Part shown: positions 12,630 to 24,583 of the stretch, in pieces
How the letters are laid out: the number at the start of each line of letters is the position of its first letter
Numbering within the stretch: the stretch's first letter is position 1
NCBI GenBank assembly: GCA_026261815.1
Contig: JAMPIT010000059.1
Span: 20,570,001-20,634,000, forward strand
Length of the DNA: 64,000 nucleotides
Source of the DNA: Monarcha castaneiventris obscurior
Lineage: Eukaryota; Chordata; Aves; Passeriformes; Monarchidae
Reading direction: 5' to 3'
Made by a program: the position numbers and the translations under genes
The notes under the pieces: generated by a model
What the model was told of the DNA's origin: nothing
The model's database searches: none
What the model saw: the letters and a program-made list of their open reading frames with translations, nothing else

Positions 12630-13176
12630 TCTTATTCTGGGCTAAGCCCAGTAGACAGCTCAGTCACACACAGTCACTTACTCACTCCCCACAAAATGGA
12701 ATGAGGGAGGGAACAAGAGTGATACAAGTGAGATAAATACAGTTGAATAGGGAAGGTAAAAGTCATGTACACAAGCAAGAGAAAGCAAGGAATTCATTCA
12801 CCTCTTCCCATGGGCAGGCTGTTGTTCAGCCCTTCCCAGGAAAGCAGAGTTCCATCACACATTACAGTGACCTAGGACAGCAAATGCCACCACTCCAAGT
12901 GTCCTTTGTTTCTCCTTCTTCCCCCACTTTTATTGTTGATTGTGGTTTCGTGTGATGTGGGATGTCCCTTGGATCTGCTGTCCCAGCTGTGTCCCTTCCG
13001 AGCTTCTTGTGCACCCCCAGCCTTCTCACTGGTGGAGTGGTGTGAGAAGCAGAAAAGTCCTACCTGACAAGGTTAAAATATCCCTGTGTTATCAGCGCTG
13101 TTTAGGTCACAAGTCCAAAGCAGCACCATATGAGCTGCTACGGAGAAAATGATCTATCCTTGCCCAGACCAGTACA
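12630..13176 (-). mobile_element. Degraded solo LTR of an avian endogenous retrovirus (ERVL-like)
   Basis: The segment resembles a common bird LTR that runs on the + strand from a TGTCATGGTTT-type end to a CCAGCACA-type end, with transcription on the minus strand. Diagnostic words in order are CAGTCACTTACTCACTCCCC, TTGTTCAGCCCTTCCCAGGA, GCAGAGTTCCATCACA, GCTTCTTGTGCACCCCCAGC, GGTGTGAGAAGCAGAAAAG, ATCCCTGTGTTATCAGCGCT and CCAGTACA. The left end is decayed (about 12630). The expected TATA region is changed to CCCACTTTTATTG. No viral coding sequence is attached, so it reads as a solo LTR left after recombination. The ERVL class is inferred from memory of the family. It lies between the two copies of the 101-bp repeat. 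Confidence 0.75.
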
Positions 13177-14799
13177 CAGGTGAAACACTGTTCTTGTTTG
13201 TGTAACCAGATTGAAAGTCCTGAACTGAAAGCAGTGAGACATGCATGATCATGTAGGATAGATTCTGTGGCCACATCCTCTACAGTCTTTCTCTTAGATT
13301 AAAATTGCTCTTTGCTCACCATTTCAAGGTTTTGCATTTACATTCTGTTGGACATTGGAAAAGGTTCTTAGTCTTAATGTTTATTAGGCTTGGCTTTTCA
13401 TACTCCTAGGCATTCACATCTTTTCAGAGGAAATGAGGACTGTAAGGAGTTTGCTCTATTTTGAAGGTCTAAAATACCATGCTGTATCTATTAAAAAAAT
13501 TAAAGATCTTGATATGAGGAAAGCATTACATTGCAAGTGTCTGAAAAATGTCTGTTTTTCCAGGGTAGAACTGCTTTTATAAACACGGGTTTATCTCTGT
13601 GACTTTGAACTTTACACAAGGGAGATATGAACCAATAATTTAAGTCCTCTGTTTTTAAACAAGGAATGCTAATTCATCCAAACAAAGTATGGAAATTACA
13701 TGTGTGATAAAATGTGTTTAACTTTAGGGAAAGGGAATGAATAAGATTTCGCCCTAAACCAAATAATACATTACTGCAATTTTTAGCTCAACTGGGATGA
13801 GAACCAGGACACTGACTCAGAAGATTAATGCACTAGACTGTTTAAAGGCTCTACCCCAAAGGACCAGTCCACATGTTAACAATACTTTTACAGATCAGTC
13901 TTTATTGTGAAATTAAGTGGTGACTTTATTGTCTTTAATTCAGCTGACAGGTGTCCTTTTTCTAGACAAGGGGTTATTCTTTACATCTCTAGTTCTAGAA
14001 GAAAGAATTACCAAGGCATTGAAACAAATTATCCACACACACACCCTTAAAGTTTTGGCTAGGGAACTGAAATGAAGCTTTAGAACAAGGCATTAACACA
14101 TTTCTCTTTTCCAGCCTAATTTTCCCTTTCCCAAACTGTTGTGGGTATTGCTATGGTTGAGGATAATAATTTCAGTAATGCAGTTAAAGGTGACCACAAA
14201 ACTTTGCAATGGCAGTGAAAATGAGGCAAAGTGTCATTGAGGTTCTATTCCAGAAGCTGTTATCCACCAGTTTGGTAATGCTAAAATGCCTGCTTATGGT
14301 TAGAGATACACTGGTTATATATTTTTAAAGGGCCTAACTTCTTGCAGTTCTGGTTTATGTTGTTTTGTTTTGGATATTTTTTTTTCTTTTGGCACAGATA
14401 TATTGTGTTAATAATATTATTGCTTTAATAATAAGCTTCAATAAGGTCACATTTTTACCTTTCATATTTTGAGGGTTTATACTTAATTCACATTGGAGTG
14501 GACAAAACCAGTACTGGTAGACGTGAAAAGGAAATCATAAATATAGAACTGATTGAGGATACTGTTTTCTTTTATATTTTTTAAATAATATTTTTATTTT
14601 AATTTTTATAAGACTCACAAATCCTGTGATTTAAAAACATAGCTAGTCTCAGAATTCATGAATAATTTACATTAGATCAATAAATATGCATACATCTGGT
14701 TTCCCATCAGTCTTCATCTTTTAGAACAATGCATTAATTTTCAGTTACAATCTGAATAAATGTGTCTGATAAAATCTTACCTTGTAATAAACCAGATCT
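13177..14799. other. Unannotated intron sequence
   Basis: AT-rich; no gene or interspersed repeat recognised. Confidence 0.55.
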
Positions 14800-14954
14800 A
14801 AAAAAAAGAAAACAAAAACAACAACAACAAAAAAACCCCACAAACAAAAAAAACCCCATGTGTTTCTGTAGCCATTAACTGGCAATATGCAAGTTCCCAT
14901 ATTATAATATCATCTCAGCTTCCTAACCAGGACTACTGTACCGTGTTCCTTTGG
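14800..14954. repeat. Copy 2 of the unrecognised ~101-bp repeat with an A-rich left flank
   Basis: The core at 14854-14954 matches 12436-12536 with three single-base differences (G for A after CATGT, A for G after ATCTC, C for T before GTGTTCC). The A-rich, C-interrupted tract on its left (14800-14853) is similar but not identical. The right flanks diverge immediately after CCTTTGG in both copies, giving a sharp boundary. Confidence 0.9.
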
Positions 14955-15824
14955 AACAGAACAAAAAAACTAGTATGATGACAATGATTTGCCAAATATT
15001 ATGTGTAAAGAAAATGCTCCTCAAGTAATCTTACCTGGCAAAAATAATCCACCTGCAGTTGAGACGCCTCCTAAGAAAAACTGAACAAAAACTTTACAAA
15101 ATTAACACAAGCTCCATATATGTTGGCCATCTACGTGAACAAACAAGCACAACCTATATATGAACCAATTTTACACCATTTTTACAATGATAGCAGCCAA
15201 GATGACATTTATCATGACTGTTATAATTCAGTTTGTACCTGACTAAAAGGGGAAGAAGAAATTACTTTCAGAAAACACCAAGAAACTTGTGATCCAGCCA
15301 GGAAATTCAACATTTGCCAGTTGTGTGACACCATTTGTCTTCTCTTCAATATTCAGTTTTGCTGCCTTCACTGCATCAGCGCCTGTGCAAATGGGGAATG
15401 CAAAGCCTTGCAATAAGTTTAGTCCATTTTACTTAGGTGGTGTCCATCTTTTCTGAACTTGCTCCGGAGTGTATTTTCATTTGCTTGCTGACTTTGTCAA
15501 GCCCAGTAGCAGCAGCAGAAGCAGTACAAGTAGACCTTCTCTGGTCTCTAAGACTGAGGATAGGCTCTGATCGAACACAGTAACCAGCAAATTTGCCTCA
15601 CATCTTTGTAATGGCCTTTATGAGTTGCCATCTTATTTTTAAATTTAAAATATAGGAGAGACTTCCTAGAGACTCTGTAACTGTATTTCCAGGAGAGGAT
15701 TCTGTTTAATTCTATTTTTTTTTTTTTTTACTTATCTTTGCTTACACATACATTATGAGGCTTGATTTGTGAATGATAGTAAGAGTTAATTGTTTGGTTG
15801 GTTTTTTTGCAAGAGTTAGATTAG
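14955..15824. other. Unannotated intron sequence
   Basis: Nothing recognised. A short AGC/AGA-rich patch lies at 15505-15530 and a T-run at about 15716-15730. Confidence 0.55.
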
Positions 15825-16042
15825 TCAGCATGTGTCAGCCTGGCTGAGGTGGTCTGTCCCGGTCCCCAGGTCCTTGCCCCCAAGGAGGTGCCAAGGCCTG
15901 GGACTAGGGCTCCTCCAATGTCCCTGGGCTCCCTGCCCCTGTCTGGGGGTGGGACAGGCAGTGGCTGCCAGGCCCTGCCATCACCATCCTAGGACACCTT
16001 GGCACCTGGCCCCAGAAGCTGCCAGCCCCTCTGGTGCCCTGA
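15825..16042. other. GC-rich, CpG-poor block
   Basis: About 215 bp of C- and G-rich sequence stands out sharply from the AT-rich surroundings. It has many CCCTG/CCTGG/CCCAG words and few CpGs, so it is not a CpG island. An open frame crosses it (15832-16200, +), but the translation is low-complexity Pro/Ala/Leu/Arg-rich and ends in unrelated AT-rich sequence, so I do not call a gene. It could be a decayed repeat or a local GC-rich regulatory segment. Confidence 0.4.
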
Positions 16043-19000
16043 CAGTGTTGCAAGTTCTGTTGTCAACAAAGTTCTGCAGGGTGGATGTTTTTTCTTCACA
16101 CTTTAAAAACCACTTGCAAAACCCATCCCTCAGTCAAAAAAAACCCAAAGCTTTTCAAATTCACAGCCGGTACATATTTTATGCAATTTTTAAGCATTAG
16201 ATAAAGCCCCTGAAAAGTCTCATGCTAGAAGAGGGAGAAGTGGATTTGTGTTCACTACCCACTGCAGAATAGTGAAGCCTCATCTGCAGTCTATAATTTA
16301 GGTCCCTAAGGAAGGCTTTTGCTTTCTTTTTACATAGTTTTGTCTTGTTTTTCTCTTGGAACACTCTTCAGGATTAAAGCATGACGTTTTTCATTATATT
16401 TATGATCGTGATTCAATATTCAAGTATTCAAGAGTTGCAGATCCTCTTCCTATTTCCTTAGCTGGCCCCTATTTCCTTCCTATTTCCTTAGTTAGTTCTC
16501 AGTATTTCTGTTACACAGTATTTTGATAGCATGCTTATGATGTTTGCAAGGAACAGTTCAATTCCATCTGTAACACTAGGGAACGTGCAAGAGTAGAAGC
16601 CTCCCTGGAATTTGGTAAAGCATTTGCAGTCCCAGAAGCAGATATAGCTATCACGGGAGCTGTCCTAAGGGAAGAGGGTAGATTAAATGAGATTTTGTTC
16701 TCTCCCAAACTGTTCTTTCAAGAAATATATTTTAGATGAGTAGATTGCATCTAAAAGTGTTCAAACAGAAAATGCAACAATTCGCTGTATATCTAACCGC
16801 CATGTGAGTTAGACTTCATTTTACTTGAATTGAAGATGAAAATAAAATGAGGGACTTCAGAAGCTAAGGCTGTTTCTTCCTCAGAAATCTCTCCTACGAT
16901 AAGGTTTTCTCTCTTTTCTTTGTCTTCATCATGAAATGACAAGGGCTGGTAACACAGTGTAAATCCTTTCCCTTGAATGAATTTCCCTAGTCTAGGCTTT
17001 AATCCAATTGTAATCAGTTCTGATTAAAAGTTACTTTCATAGTGAAATGAATTAAGCATCTGTAAAAATAACTGCATCAGTGAAGGAACATACAAATGCG
17101 TTTACTTGTGTAATCCTTTGCATTTGTTTAAATAGAGTATTCTTCTGTGCTTTAGAGAGGAATCCTCCATTTTGAAAGTGGACATCTTTATGGTAAATAC
17201 CTGGCTTATTTTGCCCTTTTGAAGAGAATAAAAAAAGAATACTGCTTTAAATTAGAAAAATCAAACAAAACTTATCCTGTTGTTTAACAGAATTTTGTAC
17301 CCGTATATAATCATGCTTCTGGATCTTCTTCTTATAATCCTCTGTTTTAGTAAATAGATTGGATTTGGTTGAGGTGTGGTACTCTCTCCAAGAGATTCTC
17401 AATGGTCCTGATAATATATATTAACTATTGCATTTTCTGATTAAAAAAAAAAAAATTAAAATACCATACTTCTTTTTTAAAGTACTCAAATTTTTTTCTT
17501 CAACCCCAAATTTGTGTAGTGCAGTACATTCTCGAAGAATTTCAAAATGCTCTGGTAAAACAGCAGTTGCAATGTATGCTGAGATAGTAAAAATAATACA
17601 ATGCATTACAAAATGCAATAACACATATCTTCAAATTATTTTTTGTAATAGCTGCCATGGCACATGATTAATTATAAAGCTATAAATTGCTGATGTAAGA
17701 GCCTCATTTGTGAACTATCATGAAAGAGGGTGAAATACTTATTAGAAAACCATTTTTTTCTGATTGTGATAGATAACTTACACCATACTGTTGTTAAAAT
17801 TTTTAATATACATTAAAGTACAAAATCCCTCAATTTCGTGTTCAACATGCTGATTTATTTATTTTGAGACACCATCTTCTTGTTCAGCTAACATACCATT
17901 AATTCAGGAAACTACAAGTGAGTACAATGTAACATGGAGCACTTGTAGTAAAAATGAATTTGGCTTGTGTAATAGTTTTTAAAATACTGTTTCTTGACAT
18001 AGGTTTTGAATATTCATCACTCTTGTAAATTCTGTATTTCTGCTATTCTTAAGGTAGAATCTTCTTTTTCACTGATAGTTTTTCCATGATAAAGATCTTG
18101 CAAGTGGATGTTTTAGTCTGGACTGCTTAAAAATTATGCAAATGTACCTAAAACCAACATCTGTTAATTATAAAAATTTTTGGAACATCCATTTCTGGAG
18201 CTGCTTCTTTTCAGAGAAGAGCAGATGTAAAATGAAAATTCAAAAAAATGAAAATTTAAATATAGTTGATTAGTCTGTGACTTCTTGGTGTGGGGTGAAG
18301 AGAGGGTGATACATATTTACCATCCATGTGCTTCTCTCAGGATGTATTGTTCTTTAAAGATATGAAAAGTTATAAATGTCTTGTTTCCCATAGGAATGGC
18401 CTCCAGGTGTAGGAATTTGTCACTGGTTATATCTCAGATATACATTGCCACCAAAACAAACACTAAGATACATCGAACTATTTTCTTGACCAGATAACCA
18501 TACAAGAGGTGAAAGACCCACAGACAAATTTCATTTGAAAGTGGATTAATCTGGCTTCACAGGACTTTAGTCCACCTTTGAGTAGAGACTCCCTGGCAAG
18601 GCCTTAGGAACACCCTAATCTCCATAAACCTTTGTTATGGGTTATCTACTGTATTCACCAAGCACTACATTAGGTTGCTTGCCAAAATCTAATAAGATTT
18701 TTTTTTCTTCTTGATTCATTTTCAATTAATAATACAAATAACAGCTGTTGCCAAATGACAGCCACAACGTTGCTATATTTTTAGTATTTCCTTCTTTTCA
18801 TTTTGGAGGTCCTTTCTTTGTGATGGGAGTCCTCAGGGTGAATCTGAAAGCCTCGAAATTAAAATGATTCATGTAGCTGCTGACAGATATTCCTAGCAGA
18901 AGCAGAATAACAAATCAAAACCAAACGTCCTTCGCATTTTCTCCTAAGTCAGCCATTTTACTTAAAAGATCCTAAATTATTAGTGAAAATTTCATTTTTA

Positions 19001-19973
19001 ATAAGGCTGTACTATATGGGAAGAATATAGAAAGCAACAGGTAAAAAAAGTAGCAGTGCTTTTAAATTAATGTTAAGTTTTAGGATTTTTTTTAATCTAC
19101 CTCACCTTTTCACTGCATTACTATATATATTTTATCGATTGCTAAGAATTTTACGCTATTTGTTTTATGAAAAATAACTTCTGCTTGTAGAGCATATGGG
19201 TGGAAATACTCATTGGTGCAAATATAGAGAGGAAAATATTTTTTTTATTACAGGATGTAGGTCTTCGAAGAATATCTGGACACATGCTTCTTTCAGTACT
19301 TGCAACTTTTGTGGTACCTTTAAAACCCAGCCACTGATGTTGGCCATGCTGCAAACAGCCTGTGGCTCAAAATAATATCAGAGTACCCATCTCCCTAGTG
19401 CCATAGTTATCTCAATTCACTTTATATCAGGGGTCTTCTCCAGGGCTCACTCAATTTACATGTGCATAAGGACAGTCCAGCGTGTTCTAACCCATCAGTG
19501 TCCCCTGAACACATCTGTTCTTCCTGTCCTCGGGAGCAAGCAGGGTCTGAGGGCAGAGACTTGTGAAGGGAGAACCCAGCCTTTGATCTGGTGTTCCCTG
19601 CAGCTGTGGGCTTCTGTGGACATGCTCTGCTTGCAGACCCTGCCTGGTACCTAGTGAACAGAAGAACAGAAAAAGGCTTTGATGGCATTTTCCTTTTTTG
19701 ACTAGTAAAAGTGGGAAGAGACAGGTCATGGACAGATTAAACCTACATGAGTCTATGTTAGCATTTGCTTCTGCTGGCCAGTTTCTTATAACACGGACGC
19801 TGAAAGGAACATCTATCTGAGGATCACTGGTCCTCATATCCATGATAAAAAAGGTCTCCTCTCTGGTGATAATCATCACAGTGCCTGTGCAACACTATGA
19901 TGTCATCTGATTCCATAGGAAGTGCTTCTGATCTTCGAGCCCAAATCAGTTTCATATAGATTTAATTGCACAG

Positions 19974-20004
<31 letters not shown>

Positions 20005-20007
20005 TAA
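19974..20007. repeat. Poly-A followed by (TA)n microsatellite
   Basis: A run of about 15 A is followed by about nine TA units. Confidence 0.95.
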
Positions 20008-21557
20008 TGATGTTACTGTTCTGACAGAATGGTTTAGTAGACCATAGTATTATCCAAAATATAATATGATGGCATTGCTCCTATTTCATTGCATGTTGAT
20101 GGCCTACTTCAGTGACTTACCTATAACAGAATTCAGTGGTAGAAAATCTGATTAAACTCAGTTCATTTCAAAGAGATTTTCTTTTCCTATTCAGTGAAAC
20201 TTATATTAAGCTTCAGAAGTCCAACCTTTCAGTACAGAATCAGAACTTATTCAGATAAAAATTCAGGATTTAACTGTACTTTTTAGTCTTTATGTGTGGT
20301 TTGGTTTTGTTTTAGTGTCTCCTTTCTGCTATTAGAAATACCAACAAATAGAAAAAAGGTCAAGTCTATTTGAAGAAGAAAGGTGTTTCTAAAAGCTTTC
20401 ATTTTTTTATTTTTAGTCACTTTTTAAATATCACATGATAACATATTTTTAGGGACATTAAGGAGTGGGTTTTTATCCTTATAATTTTAGCTGAAAATAA
20501 CTGTTTATTGCTGAGAATAATTTGAAAACCTGTCTTGGAAGAAGGGGTGAAAAAATGACTTTTTCTGAATTAAAATGGATTTTTTAGTGGTATATTTAGT
20601 ATGTATAAATTTTCAGTTATGAGATAACTAAACGAAGTTTTTCTGATCCAACATCAAAGCTCTGATTTGCAAGTATTTCTGTTCAGATTGGCAGTCACAA
20701 TGTTTTTTAGATAGTTTAGTGTAAGACATTAAGTGGAAGGGTTTCCTGTCTGGTGGAAAAGTGAGAAGGACGAACTTTTTCTGCTGAATCACCTGTTTCC
20801 CTGCCCAACAAAAAGCATAAAAACACCCTTGTGTATTATAAAGTGTATTTATCTTTGAAAAAAAATTTCTACTGAAAACCTTCATACAAACTCATAGTTT
20901 GTCTTTTGAATATATTTTTTACCTCACTTGTCAGTTTAGAGAATCCATTCTCATATATATTTTTAGTTTATGTTTCATGATTCAGTAACTGTTGATGAAG
21001 TAATACGTAATGATCTAATTTTGCTATTCTTCTTGTTGGAAATGTGGGTGTAACACTGAGAACATAACATAAAAAGTAACATGTTTAAAGTTAGAAATTT
21101 CAAGTGGCAGGTGGTAGGTTAGACTGCTGTTAACTCTGAATTAATTATTTAAGGCACAAATGCTGCTAACTGGAAAAAAAGATCAGCTTTCAGATGTGTG
21201 GGGTTTTTGTATTGTATTCTGAAAAGAGCTGATAGCAATACCTATAGTTGAGGTTAAGTAACAGTTCCACTATGAGGCATATAGTCTTTGAAACATTTTA
21301 TTATTTGAGTTGAAATGGTCTATTATATAACTGTTACATCTGGTGATTGTGTTATTTCAGCAAAAGCTCTATAGGCTTACTATTGAGTAGATCTACAAAA
21401 AGGTTATTCTTGGAGGCCTTTATGGATAACGTGACTGAGAAATTATAGTAGAAATCAGAAAGAAATCAGAGAGAAATCTGAAAAACTGACAAACTCTAGC
21501 CAGTATAAACTTGCTCAAGTTGTAAGATGCTCAAAAGAACTCTTCTGCCATTGTTAA

Positions 21558-21588
21558 AGAAAAAAAAAAAAAACAAAAACCAAACAGG
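21558..21588. repeat. A-rich tract
   Basis: About 14 consecutive A, then AAAAACCAAAC. It lies just outside the 3' end of the minus-strand CR1 element, whose end would be at about 21605. Confidence 0.9.
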
Positions 21589-22239
21589 AAAGACACTCAT
21601 ATATGATTATAGAATTATTTAGAATCATTTAGAATCATAGATTTCTTTAGGCTAAAAAACATCTGTAAAAATGTCTAGTCCAACTATTAACATAACACTG
21701 CCAAGTCCACCACTAAACCATGTCCCTAAGTAACACATCTACACATCTTTTGGTGACTCAACCACTTTCCTTAGCAGCCTATTCCCAAGACTGGAAACCC
21801 TTTCCATAAAGAAATTTCCTACTATTCGACCTAAAGCCCCCATGATGCAACTTGAAGCCATTTCCTCGTTTGTCACTGGTTGCCTGGGAGAAGAGACCAA
21901 AACCCACTTGGCTTCAATCTCCTTTCAGATAGTTGCAGAGGGCAATAAAGTCTCCTCTCAGCCTCCTTTTCTCCAGGCTAAATAACCCCAGTTCCCTCAA
22001 CTGCTCCTCGTTATACCTTCAGACTCTTCACCAGCTTTGTTTTCCTCTGGACACACTTTAGGACCTCAGCGTCTTTCCTGCAGTGAGGGGCCCAGAACTG
22101 AACACAAGATTCAAGGTGCCAGGTACTGAGGGTCAATTGTCACCCTTGTCCTACTGGCCATAATGCCACTGGTCTTTTTGGCCACCTGGACATATGCTGG
22201 CTCATGTTCAGCTCACTGATCTTTCTTGCAGTCATGGTC

Positions 22240-22729
22240 CTCCAGCTGAGGACACTGAGATGCCCTTGGCTGTCATCTGTGTTGAAGACAGAGGCAAAGA
22301 ATGCATTAGACACCTGCGCCTTGGGCATGTCCCTATTTGTGAGGTGCCCATCCTCATCCTGCAATGGGCAGCTGTCATTTCTACACTGCTTTTCACCATT
22401 GATGTATTTGAAAAACTCTTCTTATTGTCCCCCATATTTGTGGCCAGTTTCATGTCCATTTGAGCTTTGGCTGCATAAATTTTCTCCCTACAGTGGCAAG
22501 CAGTATCTCTGTATTCTTCCCATGTCATTTGACCTTGTTTTCACTGGACATACACCTTCCTTTTCCATCTAATCTTCAATAGAAGATTCCTGTTAAACCA
22601 AGCCTGCCTTTTGCTTTGTCTGCTTGACTTTAGACATTTGGGAATTGCCTGACCCTGTGCCTGTAGGAGGTGATGTTTAAAAAGTAACCAGCATTCATGA
22701 ACACCAGCACCTGCAAAAATATTTTCCAT
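22240..22729 (-). pseudogene. CR1 ORF2 linker and RT-entry remnant
   Basis: The minus strand encodes ECWLLFKHHLLQAQ and AWFNRNLLLKIRWKRKVY, then TWEEYRDTACHCREKIYAAK, then MQDEDGHLTNRDMPKAQ and NAFFASVFNTDD. These are the stretch between endonuclease and RT in CR1 ORF2. The frame breaks and the sequence then jumps past the RT palm: the YADD/FADD-type catalytic region is absent from this copy. Confidence 0.85.
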
Positions 22730-22880
22730 GGATTTTACTCACTAGTTCCCTGATCAGCCTGAAGTCAGTTCTCTTCATGTCCAGAGCTCAACTTTTGCTG
22801 GCACTTTCCCTCATGTCAACAAAGATTTAAACTTCTTCGCTTCCTGGCCATTCTGGCCAAGATTGCTGCCAACCACCACT

Positions 22881-23480
22881 TCATTCACAAGAGCCTCTCT
22901 TTTGACAAGCAGCAGGTTGAGAAGGGCATCTTTCCAAGTTGGCTCCCCTAGGACCAGTTCCATAAAAGTTGTCATCTAGGTTTTTTAAGAATCTTCTGGC
23001 CCGGGTTGCACCAGCTCTGTGATGCTCCCAGCTGATTTCTGGCAAGTTGAAGTCCCACATAAGGACAGGGGCAGTTGACTTGGAAGCATCCCTTAGTTCC
23101 TCAAAGAATAATTTGTCAGCATCATAGTCCCAGCTAGGAATTCTGTAGTAGACTCCCATGATGACATCACATTATTTGTTTGCTCCTTGATTCTTACCTA
23201 GAGGCTCTCACCTGTGCCATTGCCAACGGTGAGCTCCGTATGTTCTATCCCTTTCATTACATACAACACTACCCTTCGGCTTCTTCTGCCCTGTCTCTCT
23301 CTCCTAAAGAACCTGTAACCATCCAACAAGGCACTCCAGTCACTGGACTCATCCCCCCACATTTCACTCATGTCAGTGACATCAAATATCTGGGACTGGG
23401 CCAAAGTTTGGAGCTAGTCTTGTTTGTTCCTCATGCTGTGTGCATTAGTGTAAAAATATTCCAGGTGTGGTACTTTGTAG
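22881..23480 (-). pseudogene. CR1 ORF2 AP-type endonuclease remnant
   Basis: On the minus strand, FYTNAHSMRNKQD (about 23465-23420) starts the apurinic-type endonuclease of ORF2. DGYRFFRRERQGRRS follows, then VYYRIPSWDYDADKLFFEE and APVLMWDFNLPEI. The catalytic GDFN motif of this family appears as WDFN: Gly is lost, Asp and Asn are kept. The domain normally nicks target DNA to prime reverse transcription. Stops (for example after NKQD) and frame changes show it is inactive. Confidence 0.85.
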
Positions 23481-23852
23481 ACAACACCTTATGAAGCAGA
23501 TTGACAGATCCCATTAGTGTTCATTTCCTCAAGATTTGGCACACCATCCCATTGCTCATCACTGGCAAGTTGGGTATTTTCCTTTTCCCCATTCCAAGCT
23601 CGGTCAATGAGCTCTGCTACTCCTGCACTACAACTCATTTTCTCCTCTGAGAAAGCCACATGCCGTACACACTGACCTGATGGATTTGCCTGTTCCTATC
23701 AATATTATTCCTTGTTGAAGGATATCTGCACTCCTGATTCTTCAACCAATTGTCCCAGGGCCCTGAAGTCTCTTTTGATTGCCCTCAGACTACTCTTATT
23801 TTGATGCTGCCAGCTTGAACAGCCAATAACAGACAGTAATCAGAGGGCATTA

Positions 23853-24080
23853 CTAGAGACTGGAGAGTTTTCTGGTGATGTGCCTTATCCGAGCCCCTGG
23901 GACACAGCAGACTTCCCTGTGAGTTTGGTCCAGTCTGCATATCAGGCTGCCTGGTCCCATTAGAAGGGAGTGTCCTATTACAACTACCCTTCTTTTCCTC
24001 TTAACATAGGTGATTGTGATGCAAATTACAGATGGTGTTGCTTTAGGAGGCCCTCTGTCCCAGGGAGGACCTTCTCCCAC
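23853..24080 (-). pseudogene. CR1 ORF1 esterase-like (SGNH) remnant
   Basis: The minus-strand translation contains KRRVVVIGHSLLMG followed by HREVCCVPGARIRHITRKL. CR1 ORF1 carries an SGNH-hydrolase-like domain whose block I motif is VVGDSLLRG. Here the serine is kept but the preceding Asp is His, one sign of decay. The reading frame is open for only 75 codons. Confidence 0.75.
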
Positions 24081-24202
24081 TGCATTAGTTGTCTGGTGTT
24101 CAAGTTACAGGGCCTCCTACCTGTTGTAGAAGATGACAGTCTTACTTGTTAAGTTTTGGAAGGAGAAGAAACCTTCCTCCTGGTATGCTCAGTGATCTGT
24201 CT

Positions 24203-24583
24203 CTAGCCTTCATCTTCAACAGATCCTAGATTAATTACTTTGCAGGGTTCCAAGTCCATCTTCTCTACTGCAATGGAGGTTCGAGATTCCTGAGAATCAT
24301 AAGACTGTAGCATCTCTGTATATTCCCAGTCAATCATTTGCTCATTCGCTGGAATGCTACACAGCCTGTTCACTTCCTCCCATAGCTCCCTCCCCTGGTG
24401 GCACAGCTCTTCAGCCACAGCACCCCTGCAAAAGAACTGCTTGTCTGCCCCAGTCTCATGGAGAAGCATCAGGCACTCCTGGCATTCTATGACCTGGACG
24501 GCTGCATCTGCCACCAGCAGGTCTGGCTGGCTGGAGGCCTCTGACACAGCAGGTTCAGTGACTCCCAATAGCTGCAGTGACAC
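24203..24583 (-). pseudogene. CR1 ORF1 N-terminal remnant
   Basis: A 126-codon open frame on the minus strand starts MSLQLLGVTEP and contains CQECLMLLHE and the acidic ELWEEVNRLCSI. Position and content fit the N-terminal, cysteine-containing part of avian CR1 ORF1, whose product is thought to bind the element RNA. It is the most 5' recognisable part, so the CR1 5' end is near or just beyond 24590. Assignment rests on position and resemblance, not on a domain search. Confidence 0.6.

Larger units (their letters stand above)
16043..21604. other. Unannotated intron sequence, no large transposon seen
   Basis: 5.5 kb of AT-rich sequence. A short near-duplicate of TTCCTATTTCCTTAG occurs at about 16447-16461 and 16477-16491. 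There is a poly-A/TA microsatellite at 19974-20007 and a poly-A run at 21558-21575. A GC-moderate patch at 19430-19680 has overlapping short open frames on both strands with no recognisable product. Confidence 0.5.

Noticed and set aside
15832..16200. 122-codon open frame over the GC-rich block
   Set aside because: Composition-driven, low-complexity translation, with no homologous motif and no support from neighbours.
19422..19879. Overlapping open frames on both strands around 19.4-19.9 kb
   Set aside because: Frames on both strands, no recognisable domain, no splice signals in a coherent arrangement. A moderately GC-rich patch gives longer chance frames.
22194..22572. + strand open frames opposite the CR1 element
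   Set aside because: They are antisense shadows of the minus-strand CR1 ORF2 remnants.
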